Positions 10,165 to 18,465 of a stretch of 64,000 bases of DNA are shown here, in pieces (positions within the stretch are counted from its first letter, which is position 1; each line of letters starts with the position of its first letter). Source of the DNA: Pseudomonas putida (GTDB lineage Bacteria > Pseudomonadota > Gammaproteobacteria > Pseudomonadales > Pseudomonadaceae); assembly GCA_041879295.1 (NCBI GenBank), contig CP047152.1:5461501-5525500 (forward strand), in the 5' to 3' direction. The notes under the pieces are model-generated. The model made no database searches. It was not told where the DNA came from and was given only the letters and a program-made list of their open reading frames with translations. A program made the position numbers and the translations under genes.

Positions 10165-10491
10165 ATGGATCTGGTACTTGATCTGCTCGCGACGGTTTCC
10201 CGCTGGAGCCGCAGCAACCTGTCGGAGATTTCACTGGCCTTGGTAGGCTGCCTGCTGGTGCTGTTCGGCACCGATGTCAAAGCCTGGGCAGAGCAACGCC
10301 TGGGGGGCTTGGCCGGCGCCCTGCGCGTGCCGTTCATGGCGCTGATGGTAATGATCGGCAGCGGTGCCGCGCTGATCTATGCCACGCCGTGGGTGGTGAA
10401 GGGGCTGAGCCAGTTCAACAACTATGCGTTGGCGCCTGTGTTGCTGGTGGTGCTGGTATTGATTGGCGTGGTGGCGGATCGCCGAGGCTGA
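10165..10491 (+). CDS. DUF3392 family small membrane protein
   Basis: 108-aa protein with three hydrophobic helices (about residues 20-38, 51-73 and 82-104) separated by short polar turns including GTDVKAWAEQRLGG. It matches the length and layout of the DUF3392 family of Pseudomonas and Vibrio, function unknown. It lies 9 bases after hemW and is probably the last gene of that operon. Confidence 0.75.
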   Translation: MDLVLDLLATVSRWSRSNLSEISLALVGCLLVLFGTDVKAWAEQRLGGLAGALRVPFMALMVMIGSGAALIYATPWVVKGLSQFNNYALAPVLLVVLVLIGVVADRRG

Positions 10492-10506
10492 GCCAATGGC
10501 CCCGGG

Positions 10507-10618
10507 CCCTTGTAGGAGCGGGTTCACCCGCGAAAGGGCCGGCCGTGCTGGCCAATCTCCACCCGCCGTTCACCGTTGCCGCCACTACCGTATTCGCGGG
10601 TAAACCCGCTCCTACAAA
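10507..10618. repeat. Pair of inverted REP elements
   Basis: REP core GTAGGAGCGGGTTCACCCGCG at about 10511-10535 and an inverted partner at about 10591-10617 with TTACCC-type centre. They lie between convergent operons (hemW/DUF3392 and trmB). Confidence 0.88.
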
Positions 10619-10619
10619 G

Positions 10620-10647
10620 AAAAAACCGCCCTTCTCAAGGCGGTTTT
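10620..10647. terminator. Bidirectional intrinsic terminator between DUF3392 gene and trmB
   Basis: A7-flanked dyad AACCGCC...GGCGGTT with A and T runs on both sides, so it can terminate the plus-strand operon and the minus-strand trmB operon. Confidence 0.8.
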
Positions 10648-10698
10648 TTCGCCTGCATTCCTGCAAGCATCGGCACATCGAGAAGCCGTATCAGCCGC

Positions 10699-11421
10699 TC
10701 AATCCACCTTCTCGAACTTCAAGTCCCACACCCCATGGCCCAGCCGCTCACCGCGGCGTTCGAACTTGGTGATCGGGCGCTCTTCGGGGCGCGGCACATA
10801 AGTGCCGTCTGCCGCACGGTTGCGATAGCCAGGAGCTGCGCTCATCACTTCCAGCATGTACTCGGCATACGGCTCCCAGTCGGTGGCCATGTGGAACACA
10901 CCACCAGGCTTGAGCTTGCGACGTACCAGCTCGGCGAACTCCAGCTGGACGATGCGGCGCTTGTGGTGACGCGCCTTGTGCCAAGGGTCTGGGAAGAACA
11001 GCATCAACCGATCGAGGCTGTTATCCGCCACGCAACGGTTCAGCACCTCGATGGCATCGCAGTCATACACCCGCAGGTTTTTCAGCCCCTGGGTCAGCAC
11101 GCCATTGAGCAGCGCGCCAACACCCGGGCGGTGCACTTCCACACCGATGAAGTCCTGCTCAGGTGCGGCAGCCGCCATTTCCAGCAGGGAATGGCCCATG
11201 CCGAAGCCAATCTCCAAGGTGCGCGGGGCCGAACGGCCGAACACCTGGTCGTAGTCAACCGGGCTGTCAGCCAGTGGCAGGATGTACAGCGGGCCGCCTT
11301 GGTCCAGGCCGCGTTGCTGGCCTTCGGTCATGCGCCCGGCACGCATCACGAAGCTCTTGATGCGGCGGTGTGGGCGGGCGTCGCCGTCGGGGGTGATCGG
11401 CGTATCGTGCGATTCAGTCAT
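10699..11421 (-). CDS. trmB: tRNA (guanine-N7)-methyltransferase
   Basis: Makes m7G46 in tRNA using SAM. It is 240 aa; motif I is [15 protein letters not shown], the acidic post-motif is GVEVHRPG, and the family motif [16 protein letters not shown] is intact, as is [10 protein letters not shown]. It lies 9 bases downstream of thiG in the thiS-thiG-trmB order conserved in pseudomonads. Confidence 0.96.
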   Translation of the reverse strand: MTESHDTPITPDGDARPHRRIKSFVMRAGRMTEGQQRGLDQGGPLYILPLADSPVDYDQVFGRSAPRTLEIGFGMGHSLLEMAAAAPEQDFIGVEVHRPGVGALLNGVLTQGLKNLRVYDCDAIEVLNRCVADNSLDRLMLFFPDPWHKARHHKRRIVQLEFAELVRRKLKPGGVFHMATDWEPYAEYMLEVMSAAPGYRNRAADGTYVPRPEERPITKFERRGERLGHGVWDLKFEKVD

Positions 11422-11430
11422 CAGTTGCTC

Positions 11431-12243
11431 TTACTTGATCAGACCATCCAGCGGCGAAGAGGCGCTGGCATAGAGTTTCTTCGGCATACGACCGGCCAGA
11501 TAGGCCATGCGACCCGCAACAATGGCGTGTTTCATGGCCTCGGCCATCAGCACCGGCTGCTGGGCATGGGCAATGGCCGAGTTCATCAGCACTGCCTCAC
11601 AGCCCATTTCCATGGCGATGGTGGCGTCGGATGCGGTACCCACGCCAGCATCGACCAGCACCGGCACCTTGGATTCTTCCAGGATGATCTGCAGGTTGTA
11701 GGGGTTGCAAATACCCAGGCCGGTGCCAATCAGGCCTGCCAGCGGCATGACCGCGATGCAGCCGACTTCGGCCAGCTGACGGGCGATGATCGGGTCGTCG
11801 CTGGTGTAGACCATTACATCGAAACCTTCCTTGACCAGCACTTCGGCAGCCTTGAGGGTTTCGATCACGTTAGGGAACAGGGTTTTCTGGTCGGCCAGCA
11901 CTTCCAGCTTCACCAGCGTGCGGGACTCGTGCGATTTACGCCCATCGAGCAGTTCGCGGGCCAGACGGCAAGTGCGTACCGCTTCCACCGCATCAAAGCA
12001 GCCTGCAGTGTTCGGCAGGATGGTGTACTTGTCGGGCGACAGTACATCGAGCAGGTTCGGCTCGCCCGCGTTCTGTCCAAGGTTGGTGCGGCGCACAGCG
12101 ACAGTGACGATTTCGGCACCCGAGGCCTCGGTGGCCAGGCGGGTTTCTTCCATGTCACGGTACTTGCCGGTACCGACCAGCAGGCGCGACTGGAAAGTAC
12201 GCCCGGCCAGGGTGAAGGGCTTGTCGCTACGAACGTTGCTCAT
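11431..12243 (-). CDS. thiG: Thiazole synthase ThiG
   Basis: TIM-barrel enzyme that condenses deoxyxylulose phosphate, dehydroglycine and ThiS-thiocarboxylate into the thiazole moiety of thiamine. It is 270 aa, with [11 protein letters not shown] at the N-terminus, the Schiff-base lysine in [10 protein letters not shown], and the phosphate-binding [23 protein letters not shown] and [15 protein letters not shown]. It is 54 bases downstream of thiS and followed by trmB. Confidence 0.97.
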   Translation of the reverse strand: MSNVRSDKPFTLAGRTFQSRLLVGTGKYRDMEETRLATEASGAEIVTVAVRRTNLGQNAGEPNLLDVLSPDKYTILPNTAGCFDAVEAVRTCRLARELLDGRKSHESRTLVKLEVLADQKTLFPNVIETLKAAEVLVKEGFDVMVYTSDDPIIARQLAEVGCIAVMPLAGLIGTGLGICNPYNLQIILEESKVPVLVDAGVGTASDATIAMEMGCEAVLMNSAIAHAQQPVLMAEAMKHAIVAGRMAYLAGRMPKKLYASASSPLDGLIK

Positions 12244-12297
12244 CGTTGTTCCTCGGGAAAAGGTTGCAGGGCTTGCTTGTGAACCGCCGGGCTGCTG

Positions 12298-12498
12298 TCA
12301 GCCGCCACCGATGGCGTGGACCACTTCGACCTGGTCGCCGTCATTCAGCAGCGTGCTGTCGTGCTGGCTGCGCGGCACGATATCCAGATTCAGTTCCACT
12401 GCAACACGGCGCCCGGTCAGTTCCAGGCGCGCCAGCAGGGCTGCAACGCTTTCGCCGGCAGGCAGTTCGTAAGGTTCACCGTTCAATTTAATGCGCAT
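12298..12498 (-). CDS. thiS: Sulfur carrier protein ThiS
   Basis: Ubiquitin-like sulfur carrier of thiamine synthesis. It is 66 aa from the ATG at 12498 (MRIKLNGEPYEL); it ends in AIGGG, supplying the C-terminal Gly-Gly that is adenylated and thiocarboxylated. The frame extends 26 codons upstream, but the extension has no ThiS similarity. Operon with thiG and trmB. Confidence 0.93.
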   Translation of the reverse strand: MRIKLNGEPYELPAGESVAALLARLELTGRRVAVELNLDIVPRSQHDSTLLNDGDQVEVVHAIGGG

Positions 12499-12600
12499 GC
12501 GCACGGCCACCATTGTTCTTTGGGGCCAGCATTCTAGCGCCGAACCGCCCTGCAACCCAAGGGCGGTGCGCGCCATTAGTCGTGATTGTGGACCACTCGG

Positions 12601-12972
12601 TCAGCCCAGCCGCCAGGCTGCCAGGCCCAGGCACAACCAGCCGCCGAGGAAGCACAAGCCACCAATCGGGGTGATGATGCCAAGCTTGCCGATGCCGCTG
12701 AGGGTCAGCAGGTACAGGCTGCCGGAGAACAGCACGATGCCCAACGCAAACAGGCCGCCGGCCCACCCCACCAGGCGCCCGGGCAGGTGCGCCGAGAGCA
12801 CCGCAACGCCGAAGATCGCCAAGGCATGGACCAGTTGGTAAGTCACGCCGGTATGGAAGATTGCCAGGTAGTCAGCCGTCAGCCGGTTTTTCAGGCCATG
12901 AGCGGCAAAGGCGCCCAGGGCGACCCCGGTAAAGCCAAAAAAGGCGGCAAGCATCAGGAAGCTGCGAAGCAT
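12601..12972 (-). CDS. DUF423 (YgdD-type) membrane protein
   Basis: 123-aa membrane protein with four helices. It has the DUF423 features GVALGAFAAHGLK near the N-terminus, HTGVTYQLVHALA in the second helix, GSLYLL, and GGLCFLGGWLCL near the end. Function unknown. It is divergent from mtgA and 100 bases upstream of thiS. Confidence 0.83.
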   Translation of the reverse strand: MLRSFLMLAAFFGFTGVALGAFAAHGLKNRLTADYLAIFHTGVTYQLVHALAIFGVAVLSAHLPGRLVGWAGGLFALGIVLFSGSLYLLTLSGIGKLGIITPIGGLCFLGGWLCLGLAAWRLG

Positions 12973-12997
12973 GGGACGACTCCTTGTATCGGGTCTG

Positions 12998-13003
12998 TAT
13001 AAT
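12998..13003 (+). promoter_or_regulatory. Likely -10 hexamer for mtgA
   Basis: A perfect TATAAT lies 33 bases upstream of the mtgA ATG in the DUF423/mtgA divergent region. I see no good -35 at 17 bases, so this is a candidate only. Confidence 0.4.
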
Positions 13004-13036
13004 GGCCCCTTCCACCCTTAGGGCCAAGCCATCGAC

Positions 13037-13750
13037 ATGCTGTCAACGCTTATCCGTCGCCTTTCCCGTGCCCTGCTCTGGTTCGTTGCCTGCAGCATCG
13101 TACTGGTGCTGGTGTTCCGCTGGGTCCCACCGCCCGGCACGGCGCTGATGGTCGAGCGCAAGGTACAGTCTTGGGTGAGTGGTGAACCGATCGACCTGCA
13201 GCGCGACTGGGAGCCATGGGAGAACATCTCCGATCAGCTCAAGGTCGCAGTCATTGCTGGCGAGGACCAGAAGTTCGCCAGCCACTGGGGCTTCGACATC
13301 CCGGCCATTCAGGCGGCGCTGGCCCACAACGAGCGCGGCGGCAACATTCGCGGCGCCAGCACCCTGACCCAACAAGTGGCCAAGAACCTGTTTCTGTGGT
13401 CAGGCCGCAGCTGGTTTCGCAAGGGGTTGGAGGCCTGGTTCACCGCGCTGATTGAGTTGTTCTGGTCGAAGGAACGGATTCTCGAGGTCTATTTGAACAG
13501 CGCCGAGTGGGGCAAGGGCGTGTTTGGCGCCCAGGCGGCGGCGCGTTATCACTTCGGTGTCGACGCCAGCCGGCTCAGCCGCCAGCAGGCGGCGCAGCTG
13601 GCTGCGGTGCTGCCTAGTCCGATCAAGTGGAGCGCCAGCCGGCCGAGTGCGTATGTGGCCAGCCGGGCCAGCTGGATTCGCCGGCAGATGAGCCAGTTGG
13701 GCGGGCCCAGCTACCTGATGCAGCTCGACACGTCGCGCAACAAGCTTTGA
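13037..13750 (+). CDS. mtgA: Monofunctional peptidoglycan glycosyltransferase
   Basis: Family GT51 transglycosylase that polymerises glycan strands from lipid II without a transpeptidase domain. It is 237 aa, with an N-terminal membrane anchor (about residues 10-32) and GT51 motifs AGEDQKFASHWGFD (catalytic Glu), GASTLTQQVAKNLFLW, KERILEVYLNSAEWG and GVFGAQAAARYHFG. It is followed by a long palindromic repeat rather than another gene. Confidence 0.95.
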   Translation: MLSTLIRRLSRALLWFVACSIVLVLVFRWVPPPGTALMVERKVQSWVSGEPIDLQRDWEPWENISDQLKVAVIAGEDQKFASHWGFDIPAIQAALAHNERGGNIRGASTLTQQVAKNLFLWSGRSWFRKGLEAWFTALIELFWSKERILEVYLNSAEWGKGVFGAQAAARYHFGVDASRLSRQQAAQLAAVLPSPIKWSASRPSAYVASRASWIRRQMSQLGGPSYLMQLDTSRNKL

Positions 13751-13770
13751 GTTTTGCGGTGATGCGCAAA

Positions 13771-13988
13771 TCGAGCGCCGCCCGCGCGGCGCATCGCGAG
13801 CTGCGCTCGCTCCTACGTTTGTTTCGGGCCAATCATTCCTATGGGATCTGCGCGCGGTCGCCTTGGCGCATGCCCCCATTCGCGTTGAACAAACAAGGCG
13901 GTCGCGCGCGCCTGTCACAGGCGTTACCGGCCTGAAACAAACGTAGGAGCGAGCGCAGCTCGCGATGCGCCGCGCGGGCGGCGCTCGA
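13771..13988. repeat. Long palindromic repeat element, copy A
   Basis: About 218 bp bounded by near-perfect inverted repeats of roughly 58 bp: TCGAGCGCCGCCCGCGCGGC at 13771 onward reappears inverted, ending GGCGCTCGA at 13988. The ~100-bp centre is not symmetrical. The same element occurs at 43595-43814, with the centre in the opposite orientation. No protein of credible composition is encoded. It looks like a MITE-like or large palindromic repeat and occupies most of the 329-bp gap between mtgA and rpoH. Confidence 0.85.
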
Positions 13989-14021
13989 CCTCACAGGCGC
14001 CACACCCCTCACGCCGAGCAC

Positions 14022-14061
14022 AAAAAAAGCCGCTCACCCCATCAGGGCCAGCGGCTTTTCT
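14022..14061 (-). terminator. Intrinsic terminator of rpoH
   Basis: On the minus strand AAAAGCCGCT and AGCGGCTTTTTTT form a stem with a T run, starting about 18 bases after the rpoH stop codon. Confidence 0.8.
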
Positions 14062-14078
14062 TTACAACCAAGACTCGA

Positions 14079-14933
14079 TCAGGCAGCGATCAACGCCTTG
14101 ACCTTGTTCATCGCATTCTTCTCCAGCTGGCGAATACGCTCAGCCGATACGCTGTACTTGTCTGCCAGTTCGTGCAACGTGGCCTTCTCTTCCGCCAGCC
14201 AACGCTGATAGAGAATATCGCGGCTACGCTCGTCCAAACCTTGCAGCGCTTCGTGCAGGTTGCTGGTGGAGTTGTCACTCCAGTCGGCATCCTCCAGCTG
14301 CACCGCCGGATCGTAACGGTGGTCTTCCAGGTAATGCGCAGGCGACTGGAATGCGCTGTCGTCGTCCGCTTCCGCTGCCGGGTCGAAGGCCATGTCCTGG
14401 CCGCTGAGGCGGCTTTCCATCTCGCGCACTTCGCGCGGCTCGACGCCAAGGCTTTCCGCCACGCGATGCACTTCGTCGTTGTTCAGCCACGCCAGGCGTT
14501 TCTTCTGGCTACGCAGGTTGAAGAACAGTTTGCGCTGAGCCTTGGTGGTAGCCACCTTCACGATACGCCAGTTGCGCAGAATGAACTCGTGGATCTCAGC
14601 CTTGATCCAGTGCACCGCGAACGACACCAGGCGCACGCCCATTTCCGGGTTGAAGCGTTTGACGGCTTTCATCAGGCCGACGTTGCCTTCCTGGATCAGG
14701 TCAGCCTGAGCCAACCCGTAGCCGGCATAGCTACGGGCGATATGTACAACGAAACGCAGGTGGGCCATCACCATCTGACGAGCGGCCTCGACATCCTGCT
14801 CATAATAGAGACGCTCGCCCAGATCACGCTCCTGCTCGACCGTCAGCAGCGGAATGCTGTTGACCGTGTGCACATAGGCTTCCAGGTTTGCACCGGGTAC
14901 CAGGGCATAGGCAGGTTGCAACGATGTGGTCAT
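14079..14933 (-). CDS. rpoH: RNA polymerase heat-shock sigma factor (sigma-32)
   Basis: 284-aa group 3 sigma factor that directs transcription of chaperone and protease genes. Region 1.2/2.1 starts around residue 20. Region 2 contains [17 protein letters not shown] and [17 protein letters not shown]; the RpoH box QRKLFFNLR is intact, and region 4 has the [19 protein letters not shown]. The ATG at 14933 has GGAGG about 8 bases upstream. It lies downstream of ftsX in the ftsY-ftsE-ftsX-rpoH order shared with E. coli, with its own leader of ~110 bases. Confidence 0.97.
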   Translation of the reverse strand: MTTSLQPAYALVPGANLEAYVHTVNSIPLLTVEQERDLGERLYYEQDVEAARQMVMAHLRFVVHIARSYAGYGLAQADLIQEGNVGLMKAVKRFNPEMGVRLVSFAVHWIKAEIHEFILRNWRIVKVATTKAQRKLFFNLRSQKKRLAWLNNDEVHRVAESLGVEPREVREMESRLSGQDMAFDPAAEADDDSAFQSPAHYLEDHRYDPAVQLEDADWSDNSTSNLHEALQGLDERSRDILYQRWLAEEKATLHELADKYSVSAERIRQLEKNAMNKVKALIAA

Positions 14934-14999
14934 TCAAGAACCTCCGACTTACAAAACTCGCACCTTGTGGGCGCTGCCAACATTGACCTGGAACGACGG

Positions 15000-15028
15000 T
15001 ACAAGTTCCGCAGTGAAGAAAATGTCAA
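15000..15028 (-). promoter_or_regulatory. Candidate promoter for rpoH
   Basis: On the minus strand a TTGACA (complement of 15023-15028) is followed after 17 bases by CTTGTA, a poor -10. It lies within the ftsX-rpoH gap. Heat control of rpoH in pseudomonads may also act through leader RNA folding, which I did not model. Confidence 0.35.
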
Positions 15029-15044
15029 TGCTGACACGTAAAAA

Positions 15045-16070
15045 CTATCGCGGCGCCAGCTCGTTCAAGTGGCGGGCGACTGCAATCCATGCACCGATAT
15101 ACCCCAACAACACTGCTCCGATCAAGAGCGACAGACCATCGGAAGCCGGAACGCCGCCCAGGGCGAAGTCACTGCCATACAGCCCGGAAAGCCCTACCAC
15201 CGCCTCGTTCAGCCAGTTCAGGCCAAACGCCAGGATGCCCCACGCCAGCAGGCCTGCGCCCAGGCCATACAGGGCGCCCATGTACAGGAAAGGCCGGCGC
15301 ACGTAGGCGTCGGTGCCGCCGACCAGCTTGATCACTTCGATCTCGATACGACGGTTTTCAATGTGTAGACGAATTGTGTTACCGATTACTAACAGCAGGG
15401 CAGAAATCAGCATCACGGCCAGACCGAAGACGAAGCGGTCACCCAACTTGAGGATGGCTGCCAGCCGCTCGACCCAAACCAGGTCCAGTTGCGCCACGTC
15501 CACCCGCGGCAGCTCCGACAGGCGCTGACGCAAGGCTTCCAGGGCTGGCTTGTCGACCTCGGTCGGAGTTACAACCACCACACCCGGCAGTGGGTTGTCT
15601 GGCAGTTCGCGCAGGGCCTCGCCCAGCCCGGACTGCTGCTGGAACTCCTCCAGCGCCTGCTCGCGGCTGACATACTGGGCGTCCGCCACGCCAGGCATGC
15701 CCTTGATCTCGTCGCGCAGCGCTTCGCCATCACGGCTGCCAGCATCAAGCTTGAGGTACAGCGAAATCTGCGCAGCGCGCTGCCACGAACCGCCAAGCTG
15801 CTCGACGTTCTTCAGCAACAAGGACAGGCCCATCGGCATGCTCAGCGCCACTGCCATCACCAGGCAGGTGAAGAAACTGCCAATCGGTTGCTTGCCCAGG
15901 CGGCGCAGGCTGTCGGCCAGGCTGGCACGGTGGCTTTCCAGCCAGGCATGCAGCAGGGTGCGGAAGTCCGGGCCATCATCGTCTTCCCCGCGTTTTTTCT
16001 TCGCAGGTTGCGGATCGGCCGGTTTCGGTGCGACCCGCTCGGAAACCTTCGGAGTACGTGTAGTGTTCAT
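15045..16070 (-). CDS. ftsX: Cell division ABC transporter permease FtsX
   Basis: 341-aa inner-membrane protein. It has a basic, charged cytoplasmic N-terminal tail of ~65 residues, a first membrane helix (about 68-90), a periplasmic loop with SLYLKLDAGSRDGE, then three helices near the C-terminus (around 215-240, 265-290 and 305-330). With FtsE it links septal constriction to control of peptidoglycan amidases through EnvC-type partners. The start overlaps the ftsE stop by four bases. Confidence 0.95.
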   Translation of the reverse strand: MNTTRTPKVSERVAPKPADPQPAKKKRGEDDDGPDFRTLLHAWLESHRASLADSLRRLGKQPIGSFFTCLVMAVALSMPMGLSLLLKNVEQLGGSWQRAAQISLYLKLDAGSRDGEALRDEIKGMPGVADAQYVSREQALEEFQQQSGLGEALRELPDNPLPGVVVVTPTEVDKPALEALRQRLSELPRVDVAQLDLVWVERLAAILKLGDRFVFGLAVMLISALLLVIGNTIRLHIENRRIEIEVIKLVGGTDAYVRRPFLYMGALYGLGAGLLAWGILAFGLNWLNEAVVGLSGLYGSDFALGGVPASDGLSLLIGAVLLGYIGAWIAVARHLNELAPR

Positions 16071-16744
16071 TGCCCGGCCTCCCCATCGCCGATCAAGCGG
16101 CCGCGTTGCAACGTCAGCATGCGGTGGCGCATGCGCGCGATCAGTGCCAGGTCGTGGCTGGCGATCAATACCGTCGTGCCCAGGCGGTTGATGTCCTCGA
16201 ACACGCCCATGATCTCTGCAGCCAGACGCGGGTCGAGGTTACCGGTGGGCTCGTCGGCCAGCAGCAGAGCCGGCTGGTGAACGATGGCTCGGGCGATACC
16301 GACCCGCTGCTGCTGCCCGGTGGACAGGTCGGCCGGGAACAGCTCGCCTTTGTCGGACAGCGACACACGTTCCAGGGCCGAGTCCACGCGCTTGGCGATC
16401 TCGACCTTGGACAGGCCGAGAATCTGCAGCGGCAAGGCAATGTTGTTGAACACGGTGCGGTCGAACAACAGCTGGTGGTTCTGGAACACCACGCCGATTT
16501 GCCGGCGCAGGAACGGGATTTGCGCATTGCTGATCTGGCCCAGGTCCTGCCCTGCCAGCATCAGCTTGCCGCTGGTCGGGCGCTCCATGGCCAGCAACAG
16601 GCGCAGCAGGGTGCTCTTGCCAGCGCCCGAGTGGCCGGTGACGAACAGGAATTCGCCCCGGCGCGCCCGGAAACTCAGCTCATGCAAACCCACATGACCA
16701 TTGGGATAGCGCTTGGCAACCTGCTCGAATCGGATCATGGTCAA
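16067..16744 (-). CDS. ftsE: Cell division ABC transporter ATP-binding protein FtsE
   Basis: 225-aa ABC ATPase with Walker A TGHSGAGKSTLLRLL (about residue 36), Q-loop VFQNHQLL, signature LSTGQQQRVGIARA, Walker B ALLLADEPTGNLD and H-loop ASHD. It works with FtsX at the divisome. It overlaps ftsY and ftsX by four bases at each end, so the three genes are translationally coupled. Confidence 0.97.
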   Translation of the reverse strand: MTMIRFEQVAKRYPNGHVGLHELSFRARRGEFLFVTGHSGAGKSTLLRLLLAMERPTSGKLMLAGQDLGQISNAQIPFLRRQIGVVFQNHQLLFDRTVFNNIALPLQILGLSKVEIAKRVDSALERVSLSDKGELFPADLSTGQQQRVGIARAIVHQPALLLADEPTGNLDPRLAAEIMGVFEDINRLGTTVLIASHDLALIARMRHRMLTLQRGRLIGDGEAGQ

Positions 16745-18234
16745 TCTCGCTCGGCGAACAGAGCCTTGACGAACGGCTCGGCTTCGAAGGTACGCAGGTC
16801 GTCGATGCCTTCACCGACGCCGATGAAACGGATCGGGATGTTGAACTGCTTGGCCAGGGCGAAGATCACCCCGCCCTTGGCAGTGCCGTCCAGCTTGGTC
16901 AGGGCCAGGCCGGTCAGCTCGACGCTCTGGTTGAAGTACTTGGCCTGACTGATGGCGTTCTGGCCGGTGCCGGCATCAAGCACCAGCAGCACCTCGTGCG
17001 GTGCCTCAACGTCGAGCTTGCCGATAACCCGGCGGACCTTCTTCAGCTCTTCCATCAGGTTATCTTTGGTGTGCAGGCGGCCGGCAGTGTCGGCGATCAG
17101 CACGTCAACGCCACGGGCCTTGGCGGCCTGCACGGCATCGAAGATTACCGAGGCAGAGTCGGCGCCCGTGTGCTGGGCTATCACCGGAATCTGGTTACGC
17201 TCGCCCCACACCTGCAACTGCTCGACCGCCGCTGCACGGAAGGTATCACCGGCAGCCAGCATTACCTTCTTGCCTTCCAGTTGCAGCTTCTTCGCCAGCT
17301 TGCCGATGGTGGTGGTCTTGCCGGCGCCGTTCACGCCAACCACAAGGATCACATAGGGTTTGTTCTGGGCTTGTACGTTCAGCGGCTGCTCGACCGGGCG
17401 CAGCAGCGCAGCCAGTTCTTCCTGCAACGATTTGTACAGGGCATCGGCATCGGCCAACTGCTTGCGCGCGACCTTCTGGGTCAGGTTCTGGACAATGGCC
17501 GAGGTAGCCTCCACACCCACGTCGGCTGTCAGCAGGCGCGTTTCGATTTCGTCGAGCAGGTCGTCATCGATGACCTTCTTGCCGAGGAACAGGCTGGCCA
17601 TGCCCTCGCCGATGCTGGCACTGGTCTTGGACAGGCCTTGCTTGAGGCGCGCGAAGAAGCCGGGCTTGGCCTGTTCGGCGGGAGCCGCAACAGGGGCAGC
17701 GGGAACTGGTACCGCGCGTTCCGGGATGGCGGGCGGCGCTTTCGGCTCCAGGTCCGGCACCAGGGCGACGGGCTCTTCGGCAACCGGCAGCACCAGGTTG
17801 CTGACCGGCGCTGCGGCCTCGACAGGGGCAGACTCGACAGGGGCCGCCTGCAAGGGCATGGACGCGACCGGCTGCGGTGCAGGCGCCACCAGCGGCCGGG
17901 ACGCGACCGGCTCGGGCTCAGGGGCCTGCAACGGCTGGGACGCAACCGGTTCAGGGACGGGGGCCTCGACTACCGGGGGCCGGGCGGGTGCGGCGACCGG
18001 CTGCGGCTCAGCCAGCTGTGGAGCCGCAGGGGCCTGAACGGGTTCGGGGGCCTGTGGCACTTCGGCGGTTGAGCCCTCGACCGGCGCGGCTGCAGACTGC
18101 TCGGCAGCGGGGGGTTCATTCGCGGGCACGCCCGCTCCCGCAGGTGGCTGCGGCTTCTTGCGAAACCAGCTGAACAGGCCTTTCTTCTCACCAGCCTCGG
18201 CCGGCGCTTTTTTGTCGTCGTTGGAACCAAACAT
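16741..18234 (-). CDS. ftsY: Signal recognition particle receptor FtsY
   Basis: 497-aa GTPase that docks SRP-ribosome complexes at the membrane. Residues 1-27 form an amphipathic, Trp-containing membrane-targeting helix (GLFSWFRKK). Residues 28-195 are a Pro/Ala/Glu-rich acidic linker with repeated xPVA/xPEP motifs. The NG domain follows: P-loop GVNGAGKTTTIGKLA, DTAGRLHTKDN, and TKLDGTAKGG. The linker is unusually proline- and alanine-rich, and part of it (residues 31-40, AGAGVPAN) is encoded by a REP-like sequence (18118-18144). First gene of ftsY-ftsE-ftsX. Confidence 0.96.
   Translation of the reverse strand: MFGSNDDKKAPAEAGEKKGLFSWFRKKPQPPAGAGVPANEPPAAEQSAAAPVEGSTAEVPQAPEPVQAPAAPQLAEPQPVAAPARPPVVEAPVPEPVASQPLQAPEPEPVASRPLVAPAPQPVASMPLQAAPVESAPVEAAAPVSNLVLPVAEEPVALVPDLEPKAPPAIPERAVPVPAAPVAAPAEQAKPGFFARLKQGLSKTSASIGEGMASLFLGKKVIDDDLLDEIETRLLTADVGVEATSAIVQNLTQKVARKQLADADALYKSLQEELAALLRPVEQPLNVQAQNKPYVILVVGVNGAGKTTTIGKLAKKLQLEGKKVMLAAGDTFRAAAVEQLQVWGERNQIPVIAQHTGADSASVIFDAVQAAKARGVDVLIADTAGRLHTKDNLMEELKKVRRVIGKLDVEAPHEVLLVLDAGTGQNAISQAKYFNQSVELTGLALTKLDGTAKGGVIFALAKQFNIPIRFIGVGEGIDDLRTFEAEPFVKALFAERD
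18118..18144. repeat. REP-like sequence inside the ftsY coding region
   Basis: The 21 bases at 18119-18139 are identical to the REP core at 37368-37388 (and to those at 2760 and 60529). Here the sequence is read in frame as residues ~31-40 of FtsY. All other REPs in this window are intergenic. Confidence 0.85.
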
Positions 18235-18465
18235 GGAAGACGGCTATCTCAGGGTAGCGATGGGCCAGCGAGGGCCAATCAGGAATTCTCTCTACGCAGA
18301 ACAGACTATCTTGAAGCCGGCTGGTTCATGCGCAACGTTTTGTCTTAGTGTCCTGTGGGCCAGAACGGCGACAGGCATGGTCGCCAGGCAACCGGATCAG
18401 TATCCTAGCACCTCCTGGCCCGCCGACGCTAAACCCAGCGGGCCGCCGAACAGGTTAAACACCGT

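Noticed and set aside
12298..12576. Longer ThiS of 92 residues
   Set aside because: The extra N-terminal 26 residues are not ThiS-like; the ATG at 12498 gives the standard 66-residue carrier.
13771..14021. Short open frames inside the long palindromes (also at 43547-43966)
   Set aside because: They exist because the repeat is free of stops; the same peptide strings appear in both orientations, which marks them as repeat translations and not proteins.
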